A DNA stretch of 64,000 nt from Neorhizobium sp. (GTDB taxonomy: Bacteria; Pseudomonadota; Alphaproteobacteria; Rhizobiales; Rhizobiaceae), in NCBI GenBank assembly GCA_028283725.1, contig JAPWKC010000003.1, positions 992,001 to 1,056,000 of the forward strand, written 5' to 3'. Below, piece by piece: positions 9,695 through 18,085 of the stretch. The position numbers and the translations under genes are program-made. The notes beneath the pieces are model-generated. The model was not told where the DNA came from and did no database searches. It worked only from the letters and a program-made list of their open reading frames with translations. Numbering within the stretch: position 1 is the first letter of the stretch; each line of letters opens with the position of its first letter.

Positions 9695-10208
9695 TTACTG
9701 CTTCTTGCGGAAACTGTCGAGCGAGACGACGGAGCCGGGCTTCTTCTCTTCGCCGTCTGCGGCCGGCTTGTCGGCGTCTTCAGGCTTGGCTGCGACGGCT
9801 TCGACCGGGATCGCGGTGATCTCGGCGCCGCCTTCTTCCTCGTCAGCCAGCGGCACTTCGAACTCGAGCTCGAAATTCACCGACGGATCGTAGAAGCCGC
9901 GGATGGTGTTGAACGGAATGACGAGGCGTTCCGGCGTATCGGAGAAGGACAGGCCGATCTCGAACAGGGCGTCGGTTACCTTCAGATCCCAGAACTGGTG
10001 CTGGACAACGATCGTCATCTGTTCGGTGATATTTCGACTTGAGGTGCTGCGAGATGCGCACGCCCGGCGCGCCGGTCAGGAAGGTGATGAAGAAATGATG
10101 ATCGCCGGGCAGGCGGCCGGTGGCCGCGACTTCCGTCAGGACCTTGCGGATAACGCCGCGCAATGCATCCTGCGCCAGAATATCGTAACGGATGTGATCC
10201 TGCCCCAT
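9695..10208 (-). pseudogene. sspB: SspB-type ClpXP adaptor, interrupted by a one-base frameshift
   Basis: Two adjacent frames together make one SspB-alpha protein. The first part runs from ATG 10208 (AGGA ribosome site) through MGQDHIRYDILAQDALRG, LPGDHHFFITF and GVRISQHLKSKY. The second resumes at 10018 with MTIVVQHQFWDLKV, SFSDTPERLVIPF and GFYDPSVNFELEF. Between KY and the family's usual EQMTIV there are 4 nt (10025-10028) instead of 3. The span is 514 nt, one more than a multiple of three. The adaptor delivers ssrA-tagged proteins to ClpXP. The C-terminal VVSLDSFRKKQ fits the ClpX-docking tail. This could be a true mutation or a sequence error. It sits right after ssrA, the source of its substrates' tag. 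Confidence 0.85.
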
Positions 10209-10339
10209 TCGGTCCTGTCTTTCCATCGTTCGTCTTTTAAGGGTCCGCCCGGTCTCGTCCATCAGGGATGAAACGAACCGTCCGGGTATCGATTCGAACC
10301 CATAATGTTCAGGCCCATAATATTCGAGGGAAGGGCGAA

Positions 10340-10670
10340 GGTGAAGGCTTCTGTTGCCAGGTGCCTTCGGACCCCGCCTTACGGGGCTAACCGTAAGGAC
10401 TTAAAGCGGAATTCCCGCACCGCCATTAGGCAGCGAGAGCGTATTCCTTAGCGTTGTTGTCGTTTGCAACTACACTTGTGACCCGATAACGGCGGTATCA
10501 TGCCGAGCAAAAGTTCGATCTTTACACCCTTGTCGATCCTATTTCGCCCCCATCAAAAGCCGGTCTTTCCGTTTCAAGGAAGACCGACCGGTTTTTGGTG
10601 GAGGCGCCGGGTACCGCCCCCGGGTCCAATAGGTTTATTACACCGACCGTTTATCGCCATATCCGGATCA
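10340..10670 (-). ncRNA. ssrA: tmRNA (ssrA), circularly permuted two-piece alphaproteobacterial form
   Basis: Read on the minus strand, the acceptor half comes first, ending in CGCCUCC-A-CCA (10106-type numbering not used; CCA at 10598-10596). A processed-out linker containing a strong hairpin follows (about 10552-10595), then the coding half beginning GGGGGCG at 10551. GGGGGCG pairs fully with CGCCUCC and puts a G-U at the third pair, the alanine identity element. The tag frame at 10467-10426 encodes ANDNNAKEYALAA followed by UAA. A GAAGGC...GCCTTC stem near 10343-10372 closes the coding half. tmRNA rescues stalled ribosomes and tags products for ClpXP. The outer ends are approximate, especially the 5' end of the acceptor half. 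Confidence 0.93.
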
Positions 10671-10872
10671 AGTCCGGCATGGGTGATATAGGTGTTTCTT
10701 GGCATTGTGAAAAGAGGGTGACAGGCCAGTCCGTGCAGAAATACCGGCGAATTTCGCGGGGATGACCGATCAGAGCGGTTGGTTGGGGGGCTGCGACGTA
10801 TTACATAAGCGAACCTGATCCAGACTTCCGATGTATACTGGCGATCAGCCAAACAGATTCGCGACGGTGCCC

Positions 10873-11667
10873 ATGCAACAATATCTCGATCTCCTGAGCC
10901 ATGTGATGGAACACGGAACCGACCGCGGCGACCGGACGGGCAAGGGGACGCGCTCGGTCTTCGGCTACCAGATGCGCTTCGACCTGTCGAAGGGGTTTCC
11001 GGTTCTGACGACCAAGAAGCTGCATCTGAAATCGATCATCCACGAGCTTCTCTGGTTCCTCAAGGGCGAGACGAACATCGCCTATCTCAAGGAAAACGGC
11101 GTTTCCATCTGGGACGACTGGGCCGATGAAAACGGCGATCTCGGGCCGGTCTACGGCTATCAGTGGCGCTCCTGGCCGGCGCCGGACGGCCGGCATATCG
11201 ACCAGATCGCGCAATTGATCGAAAGCCTGAAGGTCAACCCGAATTCGCGCCGGCACATCGTGTCCGCCTGGAACCCGGCGCTGGTCGACGAGATGGCGCT
11301 GCCGCCCTGTCACTGCCTGTTCCAGTTCTATGTCGCCGACGGGAAATTGTCCTGCCAGCTCTACCAGCGGTCCGGCGACGTGTTCCTCGGCATTCCCTTC
11401 AACATCGCCTCCTATGCGCTGCTGACGATGATGATGGCGCAGGTGACGGGTCTGAAGCCCGGCGATTTCATCCATACGATCGGCGACACGCATATCTATT
11501 CGGATCATTTCGAGCAGGCGAAGCTGCAGCTGACCCGCACGCCGAAGGAATTGCCGACGATGCGGATCAATCCTGACGTCCGTGATCTCTTCGCCTTCAC
11601 CTTCGACGATTTTACCCTCGAGAACTATGTCGCCGACCCGCATATCAAGGCGGCGGTGGCGGTGTGA
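10873..11667 (+). CDS. thyA: Thymidylate synthase
   Basis: 264 residues, the same length as E. coli ThyA, when started at ATG 10873 ([15 protein letters not shown]). It methylates dUMP to dTMP using 5,10-methylene-tetrahydrofolate and releases dihydrofolate. The nucleophile C146 is in [22 protein letters not shown], the phosphate-binding [12 protein letters not shown] and [13 protein letters not shown] are all present. An upstream in-frame ATG at 10831 would add 14 residues not found in the family. It is followed directly by folA, which recycles the dihydrofolate it makes, so the two form a dTMP synthesis operon. Confidence 0.97.
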   Translation: MQQYLDLLSHVMEHGTDRGDRTGKGTRSVFGYQMRFDLSKGFPVLTTKKLHLKSIIHELLWFLKGETNIAYLKENGVSIWDDWADENGDLGPVYGYQWRSWPAPDGRHIDQIAQLIESLKVNPNSRRHIVSAWNPALVDEMALPPCHCLFQFYVADGKLSCQLYQRSGDVFLGIPFNIASYALLTMMMAQVTGLKPGDFIHTIGDTHIYSDHFEQAKLQLTRTPKELPTMRINPDVRDLFAFTFDDFTLENYVADPHIKAAVAV

Positions 11668-11668
11668 C

Positions 11669-11788
11669 GGTAAAGCCTGTGCAGGGCAAGCATGTGATGG
11701 GCAAGCCTGTGATGGGCGAGAATGTGCCGGATCGTCATGTTGCGGACGGGCCTGTTATGGACGCTCAAGTCATGGAAGGCCACGCAAT
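11669..11788 (+). repeat. Degenerate 15-bp tandem repeat between thyA and folA
   Basis: Eight contiguous 15-bp units from 11669 (for example GGGCAAGCATGTGAT, GGGCAAGCCTGTGAT, GGGCGAGAATGTGCC). They share GG at the start and GT near position 11. The array begins 2 nt after the thyA stop and ends in the folA ATG. In the folA frame it stays open from GTG 11664 and would encode a 5-residue repeat of the type [G/D]-x-x-V-x. Confidence 0.85.
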
Positions 11789-12314
11789 GCCGGTTCCGAT
11801 CTCGATCTTCGTGGCCGTTGCACGTAACGGCGTGATCGGCCGCGACGGCGACATGCCGTGGCGGCTCTCGACCGATCTCAAGCGCTTCAAGGCGATGACA
11901 TTGGGCAAGCCGATGGTCGTCGGCCGCAAGACGCTGGACAGTTTCGGCGGAAAGCCGCTACCCGGCCGGCCGCATGTGGTGGTGACGCGCCAGACGGATT
12001 TCGTGGTCGAGGGGGCCGACGTGGCCGGCTCGCTTGCCGAGGCGATCGAACGGGCACAGGCGATCGCTTCTCAAACCGGGGCCGCGGAAATCGGCATTCT
12101 GGGGGGCGGGCAGATCTACAGCCAGGCGATGGCGCTGGCCGACCGGCTCTACGTGACGCATGTCGAAACGGATATCGCAGATGGCGATACCGTGTTTCCA
12201 CAGATCGACGCTGCGGTCTTCGAGAAGATCGACGAAATCACGGTGCCCGCCGGCGAAAAGGACAGCTATCCCACCCGTTTCGCCACTTACCACCGCCGGC
12301 ACGCGGCAAACTGA
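11787..12314 (+). CDS. folA: Dihydrofolate reductase
   Basis: 175 residues from ATG 11787 (GGAAGG about 7 nt upstream): ISIFVAVARNGVIGRDGDMP with WRLSTDLKRFKAMT (active-site Asp in the helix), VVGRKTLDSFGG, ILGGGQIYSQAM and HVETDIADGDTVFP. It reduces dihydrofolate to tetrahydrofolate with NADPH, closing the cycle with ThyA. The frame is open back to GTG 11664, which overlaps the thyA stop, so a 41-residue low-complexity N-terminal extension made by the 15-bp repeat is possible. The family normally starts right before the first beta strand, hence the choice here. Confidence 0.95.
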   Translation: MPVPISIFVAVARNGVIGRDGDMPWRLSTDLKRFKAMTLGKPMVVGRKTLDSFGGKPLPGRPHVVVTRQTDFVVEGADVAGSLAEAIERAQAIASQTGAAEIGILGGGQIYSQAMALADRLYVTHVETDIADGDTVFPQIDAAVFEKIDEITVPAGEKDSYPTRFATYHRRHAAN

Positions 12315-12473
12315 AACATTTCGTTACCAAACAACGGGAAGTTATTGAGACTGCGTTGAAAGCGTCTCTTCCGATACCTATAACGGCAGAGCCAGACTTT
12401 GTGAGCAACCTACCGGTGACGGGAGCGAAGCGGAACGGGCTGGATTGGGAGAGATGCGAACAAAGAGGTTTTG

Positions 12474-13640
12474 ATGCCCTGGAGCAATCAGAATGGCGGC
12501 GGTGGCCCTTGGGGCGGCGGCGGCGGTGGCGGTAATAATCAAGGTCCCTGGGGGCAGGGTCCGAACCGCCCACGGGGCGGTGGAGGCGGCGGCAATGGTG
12601 GCCCGCCCGACCTCGAAGACATCATCCGCCGCAGCCAGGACCGTCTGAAGGGCTTTATGCCCGGCGGCTTCAATGGCGGCGCGGTTGCGATCGTCGTTGT
12701 CGTCATCCTCGCCTTCGTTGCGTTCCAGTCGGTCTATACCGTCCAGCCGGACGAGCGCGGTGTGGAACTGCGCTTCGGAAAGCCGAAGGACGAGATTTCG
12801 ATGCCGGGCCTGCACTATCATTTCTGGCCGTTCGAAAGCGTCGAGATCGTCAAGGTCACGGAGCAGCAGCAGAATATCGGCGCATCGCGCGGTTCGAGCT
12901 CGAATGCCGGCTGGATGCTGACCGGCGACCAGAACATCGTCAATGTCGAGTTCTCGGTCCTGTTTACCGTGACCGATCCGAAAGCCTATCTGTTCAACCT
13001 CGAGACCCCGGCCGCAACGCTGCAGCAGGTTGCCGAGAGCGCCATGCGCGAGGTCGTCGGTCGCCGTCCGGCGCAGGACATTTTCCGCGATAACCGCGAG
13101 GGCATGTCGACGGAAGTGCGCAATATCATTCAGGGTACGATGGATACCTACGGTTCCGGCATCACCATCACCGCCGTGCCGATCGAGGATGCGGCGCCGC
13201 CGCGCGAAGTCGCCGACGCCTTCGAAGAAGTGCAGCGCGCCGAGCAGGACGAAGACCGTTTCGTCGAAGAGGCCAACCAGTATTCCAACCAGAAGCTCGG
13301 TCAGGCCCGCGGTCAGGCGGCACAGGTTCGCGAAGAGGCATCCGCCTACAAGGACCGCGTCGTCAACGAGGCCGAGGGTGAGGCGCAGCGCTTCGTATCG
13401 ATCTACGACGCCTATCGCACGGCACCGGAAGTGACGCGCGACCGCATCTTCCTCGAAACCATGGAAGCGGTCCTGAAGAACTCCAACAAGATCATTCTCG
13501 ACGACAAGCAGGGCGTGGTTCCCTACCTGCCGCTCAACGAGATCAACAAAATGCAGTCCGGCCAGACCGGGGCAGGTCAGGCGGGCGCCGCCACGACCGG
13601 CGCCTCGACGGGCTCGACGCTCAGCCAGGGAGGCAAGTGA
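12474..13640 (+). CDS. hflK: FtsH protease regulator HflK
   Basis: 388 residues from ATG 12474 (AGAGG 5 nt upstream; the in-frame TTG 12471 is not needed). The Gly/Asn/Pro-rich cytoplasmic N-terminus (GGGGPWGGGGGGGNNQ) is typical of HflK. One membrane helix follows (about 65-85), then an SPFH/band-7 domain (VQPDERGVELRFGKP, NVEFSVLFTVTDPKAYLFN) and a helical tail with EVQRAEQDEDRFVEEAN. HflK and HflC form a large periplasmic cage around FtsH and modulate its proteolysis. The stop overlaps the hflC start by 1 nt. The Gly/Ala/Thr-rich C-terminus is low complexity. Confidence 0.96.
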   Translation: MPWSNQNGGGGPWGGGGGGGNNQGPWGQGPNRPRGGGGGGNGGPPDLEDIIRRSQDRLKGFMPGGFNGGAVAIVVVVILAFVAFQSVYTVQPDERGVELRFGKPKDEISMPGLHYHFWPFESVEIVKVTEQQQNIGASRGSSSNAGWMLTGDQNIVNVEFSVLFTVTDPKAYLFNLETPAATLQQVAESAMREVVGRRPAQDIFRDNREGMSTEVRNIIQGTMDTYGSGITITAVPIEDAAPPREVADAFEEVQRAEQDEDRFVEEANQYSNQKLGQARGQAAQVREEASAYKDRVVNEAEGEAQRFVSIYDAYRTAPEVTRDRIFLETMEAVLKNSNKIILDDKQGVVPYLPLNEINKMQSGQTGAGQAGAATTGASTGSTLSQGGK

Positions 13641-14581
13641 TGAACTCCAACAAGCTTCCCGCCGCCATCATCGGCATCGCCGTCCTTCTGTTCCTCGCCT
13701 ATTCCTCGGTGTTCATCGTCAACGCCCGCGAGCAGGCGATCGTCCTGCGCTTCGGTCACATCCAGGACGTCAAGCGCGAGCCGGGCATCTATTTCAAGCT
13801 GCCCTTCGCCTTCCTCGATGCCGATCGGGTGCAGTATGTCGAAGACCGCGCATTGCGGTTCGATCTCGACAATATCCGGGTGCAGGTGCGCGGCGGCGCC
13901 TTCTATGAAGTCGATGCCTTCGTCGTCTATGCGATCACCGATCCAAGGCGTTTCCGCGAAACCGTGTCGGCCGATCGCGATTCAGCCGAGTCGCGTCTGC
14001 GCACCCGTCTCGATGCGGCACTTCGCCGGGTCTATGGTCTGCGCAATTTCAGCGCCGCCCTTTCCGACGAGCGTGCATCGATGATGCAGGAGGTCCATTC
14101 CGACCTCAACGCCGCCGCCGAAACGCTCGGCATCACCATCCGCGACGTTCGTATCCGCCGCACGGACCTGACGCAGGAAGTTTCGCAGCAGACCTTCCAG
14201 CGCATGCGCGCCGAGCGTCTGGCCGAAGCCGAGCTGATCCGGGCCCGCGGTAACGAAGCCGGCCAGCGCCGTCGGGCGATCGCCGACCGTCAGGTCGTCG
14301 AGTTCGTGTCGGAAGCGCAGAAGGATTCGGAAATCCTGCGCGGTCAGGGCGATGCGGAGCGCAATCGCATCTTCGCCGAGGCGTTCCAGCGCGACCCTGC
14401 GTTCTTCGAGTTCTATCGCTCGATGCGCGCCTATGTGTCGGCACTTGGCGATCACTCGACGACGATGGTGCTTTCACCCGATTCGCAGTTCTTCAAGTTC
14501 TTCAACTCGGCAAGCGGCGCGCCCGCTGCGCCGGCCGCGGGGCAGGGCCCACAGCCCGCAACCGCTCCGGCACGCAATTGA
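13640..14581 (+). CDS. hflC: FtsH protease regulator HflC
   Basis: 313 residues from ATG 13640, overlapping the hflK stop (TGATG), with AGGGAGG just upstream. An N-terminal membrane anchor (IIGIAVLLFLAYSSVFIV) is followed by the SPFH domain (NAREQAIVLRFGHIQDVKRE, PGIYFKLPF), RIRRTDLTQEVSQQTFQRM, and the conserved FFEFYRSMRAYVSAL near the end. It is the partner of HflK in the FtsH-associated complex. A strong intrinsic terminator follows, so hflK-hflC ends as its own unit and degP has its own promoter region. Confidence 0.96.
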   Translation: MNSNKLPAAIIGIAVLLFLAYSSVFIVNAREQAIVLRFGHIQDVKREPGIYFKLPFAFLDADRVQYVEDRALRFDLDNIRVQVRGGAFYEVDAFVVYAITDPRRFRETVSADRDSAESRLRTRLDAALRRVYGLRNFSAALSDERASMMQEVHSDLNAAAETLGITIRDVRIRRTDLTQEVSQQTFQRMRAERLAEAELIRARGNEAGQRRRAIADRQVVEFVSEAQKDSEILRGQGDAERNRIFAEAFQRDPAFFEFYRSMRAYVSALGDHSTTMVLSPDSQFFKFFNSASGAPAAPAAGQGPQPATAPARN

Positions 14582-14597
14582 TGCGATCATGAACGGG

Positions 14598-14626
14598 AGG
14601 GGCGGTTTCGAACCGCCCCTCTTTTC
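14598..14626 (+). terminator. Intrinsic terminator of hflKC
   Basis: A perfect stem AGGGGCGGTT/AACCGCCCCT with a 3-nt TCG loop, followed by CTTTTCG, 16 nt after the hflC stop. Confidence 0.85.
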
Positions 14627-15007
14627 GTCGGGCAGGACCTTCGGCCTCTGCGAAGGCGTCTCCGGCGGCGTTGCGGCGAACCGGCCACGGCAAAAGGGCA
14701 GGGTTGCCAGATGTCGGCCTCGCGGTGAGGATCACGGCGTCGGATGGTTTCGGCCGGCATGCCGGTTTGTCGCGCTTGCGCTCGCCTATCCGCCTTTCTC
14801 CCCGGCGCGGTCGTTTCAATCCACAGGGGAAGCGGCGGCAAGCAAGGTCTTTCACGAAAAGATAATTTCCCATGACCGCAAACAGCCCTATGCTTGCGGT
14901 TGCCGAAACTTAGCCGGATTTGCCGGCTTTCTTGTCAATGACCGGCCCATATTCGCCGGGCGGTGCGACCAGGGTGGCGTGCCAAAACACCGATAACGAG
15001 GATCCAC
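14627..15007. other. Non-coding gap upstream of degP
   Basis: About 380 bp with no convincing gene on either strand. It should hold the degP promoter, and GAGGAT at 14998 is the degP ribosome site. A small GCCGG/CCGGC hairpin lies near 14920. I could not identify a clear heat-shock or extracytoplasmic-sigma promoter by eye. Confidence 0.5.
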
Positions 15008-16753
15008 ATGGCCCAATCGAGACGATCGTCCTGGAAGCGTTCCATCATGGTCGGCGCGAGCCTTGCGGTCATGGCTGCGCCCTTCCATGCGCTGGCGCAG
15101 CAACCCGTGGCTCCACCGGCACCGGCTCAGGGACAAGGTCAGGGCCAAGGCAGCGTGGCGCAGGGCGCTCAGGGCGGCAATGCCCAGGGCAATGCAGGCC
15201 AGCCGACGACCCCGCCTCCGGCCGGAAACGGCGCCATGCTGCCGGCACCGCCGCCGGCGCAGCCGGTGATCCGCTCTCCGGTGCCGCTTCTTGCCTCGCC
15301 TGCCGGCCCGGCCTCGATCGCCGATCTTGCCGAGGGCCTGCTCGACGCGGTCGTCAATATTTCGACCTCGCAGGCGGTGAAGGGCGAGGAGGGCAACGGC
15401 CCGCAGCCGCAGATCCAGCAGGGATCGCCATTCCAGGAATTCTTCGACGACTTCTTCAACGACAAGAAGAACCAGCAGAGCGCCCAGAAGGTCTCGTCGC
15501 TCGGCTCCGGCTTCGTCATCGACCCCTCGGGCTATGTGGTGACCAACAACCACGTGATCGAAGGCGCCGACGATATCGAGGTGATCTTTCCGAGCGGACG
15601 CAAGCTGAAGGCCAAGCTCGTCGGCACCGATACCAAGACCGACCTTTCCGTTCTCAAGGTCGAATCGAAGACGCCGCTGAAGGCGGTCCCCTTCGGCGAT
15701 TCGAAGAAGATGCGCATCGGCGACTGGGTGATGGCGATCGGCAACCCGTTCGGGCTTGGCGGCTCGGTGACGCTCGGGATCATCTCGGCGCGCGGGCGCA
15801 ATATCAATGCCGGCCCCTATGACAACTTCATCCAGACGGATGCGGCGATCAACAAGGGCAATTCCGGCGGCCCGCTGTTCAACATGCGCGGCGAGGTAAT
15901 CGGCATCAACACGGCGATCATTTCGCCGTCCGGCGGTTCGATCGGCATCGGCTTTGCGGTTCCGACCGAGCTTGCCGAAAACGTCGTGCACCAGCTGATC
16001 GAATATGGCGAGACCCGTCGCGGCTGGCTCGGCGTGCGCATCCAGCCCGTCACCGACGATATCGCCTCGAGCCTCGGCCTCGACAAGGCACGCGGCGCGC
16101 TGGTCTCCGGCGTGGTGGCCGACGGGCCGATCAAGAGCGGCGAGATCAAGGCCGGCGATGTGGTCCTGTCCTTCGACGGGCAGGCAATCAAGGAAATGCG
16201 CGATCTGCCGCGGATCGTCGCCGAAAGTCCCGTCGGCAAGCAGGTGGACGTACTGGTACAGCGCGACGGCAAGCAGCAGACCGTCAAGGTGACGCTCGGC
16301 CGGCTGGAAGACAGCGCCGACACCGACGACAATGACGATGGCGACGATAACGGCCAGCAGACGCCGGATGGCAATGGTGGCGGCAATTCCGCGCCCGGCA
16401 ACAAGCAGGGCCAGAACGACCAGCAGAAGGACGATCAGAAGGCGGCGCGCGAGCCCGTCACCCTGTTCGGCATGACGGTTGCGCCGCTCGACGCCGAGCA
16501 GCGCAAGACATTCTCGATTGCCGACAGCGTCGATGGCGTGATCATCACCGCCGTTGCGCAAGGGTCGGCTGCGGCGGACAAGGGGTTGAAACCCGGCGAT
16601 GTCGTCGTCGAGGTGGCGCAGGATTTCGTCGAGACGCCCGGCGACGTCACCGAGCGGTTCGACGCGCTGAAGGCCGATGGCCGGCGCAATGCCCAACTGA
16701 TGATCGCCGACAAGGCCGGCAACCTGCGCTTCGTGGCGATTTCGCTGGAGTAA
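15008..16753 (+). CDS. degP: Do-family periplasmic serine endoprotease (DegP/HtrA-like)
   Basis: 581 residues from ATG 15008. A signal peptide (about 1-32, ending HALAQQP) leads into a Gln/Gly/Ala/Pro-rich linker, the trypsin-like domain and two PDZ domains (about 330-420 and 490-575). The catalytic triad is H182 (TNNHVIEGADD), D212 (TKTDLSVLK) and S286 (NKGNSGGPLFN). It degrades and refolds misfolded envelope proteins. The linker between the PDZ domains is unusually acidic and Asn/Gln-rich (DTDDNDDGDDNGQQTPDGNG). Its place downstream of hflKC is a common rhizobial arrangement for envelope quality control. Confidence 0.95.
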   Translation: MAQSRRSSWKRSIMVGASLAVMAAPFHALAQQPVAPPAPAQGQGQGQGSVAQGAQGGNAQGNAGQPTTPPPAGNGAMLPAPPPAQPVIRSPVPLLASPAGPASIADLAEGLLDAVVNISTSQAVKGEEGNGPQPQIQQGSPFQEFFDDFFNDKKNQQSAQKVSSLGSGFVIDPSGYVVTNNHVIEGADDIEVIFPSGRKLKAKLVGTDTKTDLSVLKVESKTPLKAVPFGDSKKMRIGDWVMAIGNPFGLGGSVTLGIISARGRNINAGPYDNFIQTDAAINKGNSGGPLFNMRGEVIGINTAIISPSGGSIGIGFAVPTELAENVVHQLIEYGETRRGWLGVRIQPVTDDIASSLGLDKARGALVSGVVADGPIKSGEIKAGDVVLSFDGQAIKEMRDLPRIVAESPVGKQVDVLVQRDGKQQTVKVTLGRLEDSADTDDNDDGDDNGQQTPDGNGGGNSAPGNKQGQNDQQKDDQKAAREPVTLFGMTVAPLDAEQRKTFSIADSVDGVIITAVAQGSAAADKGLKPGDVVVEVAQDFVETPGDVTERFDALKADGRRNAQLMIADKAGNLRFVAISLE

Positions 16754-16812
16754 AAAGGCGGGCTCGCCTGAATGTCAGTGTAAGGCATTGTCCTGCCGAA
16801 ATGAAGAATGGC

Positions 16813-16849
16813 AGCGGATGGCCGGGAGGTCATCCGCTGTTTGCCTTTT
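16813..16849 (+). terminator. Probable intrinsic terminator of degP
   Basis: An 8-bp stem AGCGGATG/CATCCGCT with a 10-nt loop, followed by GTTTGCCTTTT, about 60 nt after the degP stop. The rest of the gap to 17054 shows no gene. Confidence 0.65.
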
Positions 16850-17054
16850 GGGGGATGCGACGTTTTCCTTCGGGCTTGTCGCGAGGAGCCGGCCATATCT
16901 CATCGTCACCGTGGTTCGGTGCCGGCCAATAGGATGAGGATGCCGGATGCGTGGTATATCTGGATTTTTCGCCGTGATGCCGGTCTGACATATGCCGTCA
17001 ATCCGCCGTCGCAGGTCGGCTGCGAGCGAAGCGATCCGCCGTGTCGGTCCGGCC

Positions 17055-17648
17055 TTAGCCCAGTGGAACGGGCTTTGCCTTCCACTCGTCGCAGGTGACG
17101 GCATAGACGACATGCCGCTTCAGGTGCGGATGGGTATCGGGCACGCGCGGGTGGTCGAAATCCAGATGCGGCAGCCGGTGCATGCCGAGCCTTTTCATCA
17201 CCGCGGTCGAGCGGCCGTTTTTTTCGACCGCGAAGGAGACGACGGCGTCCATCTTCTTGAGGTCGAAGGCGAAATCGAGAAGCGCGCGCGAGGCTTCCGT
17301 TGCGTAACCCTTGCCCCAGAAGCGCGTTGCGAGCCGCCAGCCGATCTCCACCGTGCCATCGGCAAAGACGGCGGGGAGGCTGGTGCGGGACAGGCCGCAG
17401 AAGCCGATCGGCTCTGCCGATGTCTTCAGTTCGAGACAGTAGAAGCCGATGCCGCTTTCAACGATGCTGTCATTGAGCTTCATCAGGAAGGCGTCTGCCT
17501 CCGCATGGCTGCGCTTGACGGCAAAGAATTCCATCACCTTCGGATCGCAGTTGATCTCGCGAAACAGGTCGCGATCCGTGTGAAGCCAGTTGCGGATGAT
17601 GAGGCGTGGCGTTTCGAGGATGACGAGGCGGGCTTCTGCGTCCTGCAT
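17055..17648 (-). CDS. GNAT family N-acetyltransferase (RimJ/RimL type)
   Basis: 197 residues from ATG 17648 (MQDAEARLVILETPRLIIRN). It has the Acetyltransf_3 layout: LETPRLIIRNW start, GFCGLSRT, the VEIGWRLATRFWGKGYATEA acetyl-CoA loop (R/Q-x-x-G-x-A region) and a C-terminal KNGRSTAVMKRLGMHR. Relatives acetylate ribosomal-protein N-termini or small amines, and the substrate here is unknown. Its ATG overlaps the stop of the XRE gene (ATGA), so it is translationally coupled to a toxin-antitoxin pair as the third gene. Confidence 0.85.
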   Translation of the reverse strand: MQDAEARLVILETPRLIIRNWLHTDRDLFREINCDPKVMEFFAVKRSHAEADAFLMKLNDSIVESGIGFYCLELKTSAEPIGFCGLSRTSLPAVFADGTVEIGWRLATRFWGKGYATEASRALLDFAFDLKKMDAVVSFAVEKNGRSTAVMKRLGMHRLPHLDFDHPRVPDTHPHLKRHVVYAVTCDEWKAKPVPLG

Positions 17649-18085
17649 CAACGCGCCTTCGTTGCCGATGTCGATGCGGGCGCTTCCGGCTCTTCGCATG
17701 CCGATACGGGGGGTGACGTCTGCGGGGTTGCCGACGGTGAGGCGGCCGACATTGGGGCTGCCGATGCTGGCGCGGCCGACACGCGCGCGGTCGATCCCGG
17801 CTTTTCGAAATGGATGCGCAGTCTGGTGCCGGTTGCATCGGCAAAGCGCTGAAGGGTCCGGGTCGACGGCATGGAGCGACCGCTTTCCAGCCGGGCGATG
17901 ACGGCCTGGGTCGTGCCCATTGCCCTGGCGACGTCTCCCTGGGTCATCTCGGCTTGCGCCCGTGCCCGGATCAGCGCTTCGGCGAGCGCGAATTCTTCTT
18001 CCAGCGCATCATAGGCTGCGACGAATTCCGGGTTTTTGAACCACTCTCTTGCCGCGTCGCTGACGAGAATTCCCTTGTCCGTCAT
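17648..18085 (-). CDS. XRE-family antitoxin (HigA-like) with repeat tail
   Basis: 145 residues. After an N-terminal helical part (about 1-35, REWFKNPEFVAAYDALEEEF) an HTH_3 domain spans about 36-92 (AEMTQGDVARAMGTTQAVIA, RLESGRSMPSTRTLQRFADA). This architecture is that of antitoxins paired with Gp49-like toxins. It should neutralise the toxin and repress the operon. The start at 18085 overlaps the toxin stop (ATGA). Residues about 98-145 are low complexity and built from an in-frame 15-bp repeat (ARVSA-APASA-APMSA-ASPSA), which is not part of the normal family. Confidence 0.87.
   Translation of the reverse strand: MTDKGILVSDAAREWFKNPEFVAAYDALEEEFALAEALIRARAQAEMTQGDVARAMGTTQAVIARLESGRSMPSTRTLQRFADATGTRLRIHFEKPGSTARVSAAPASAAPMSAASPSATPQTSPPVSACEEPEAPASTSATKAR
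17727..17801. repeat. 15-bp tandem repeat inside the XRE gene
   Basis: Five consecutive 15-bp units (GTTGCCGACGGTGAG, GCGGCCGACATTGGG, GCTGCCGATGCTGGC, GCGGCCGACACGCGC, GCGGTCGATCCCGGC). On the minus strand they encode the 5-residue periodic tail of the antitoxin. Confidence 0.85.

Noticed and set aside
9843-10262. A separate 139-residue protein in the upstream part of the sspB region
   Set aside because: Its first half is the SspB N-terminus, while after the frameshift point its sequence is meaningless and overlaps the true SspB C-terminal frame. It is one broken gene, not two.
14502-14873. Minus-strand frame of about 120 codons in the hflC-degP gap
   Set aside because: It overlaps the hflC 3' end and the terminator, has low-complexity basic composition and no ribosome site.
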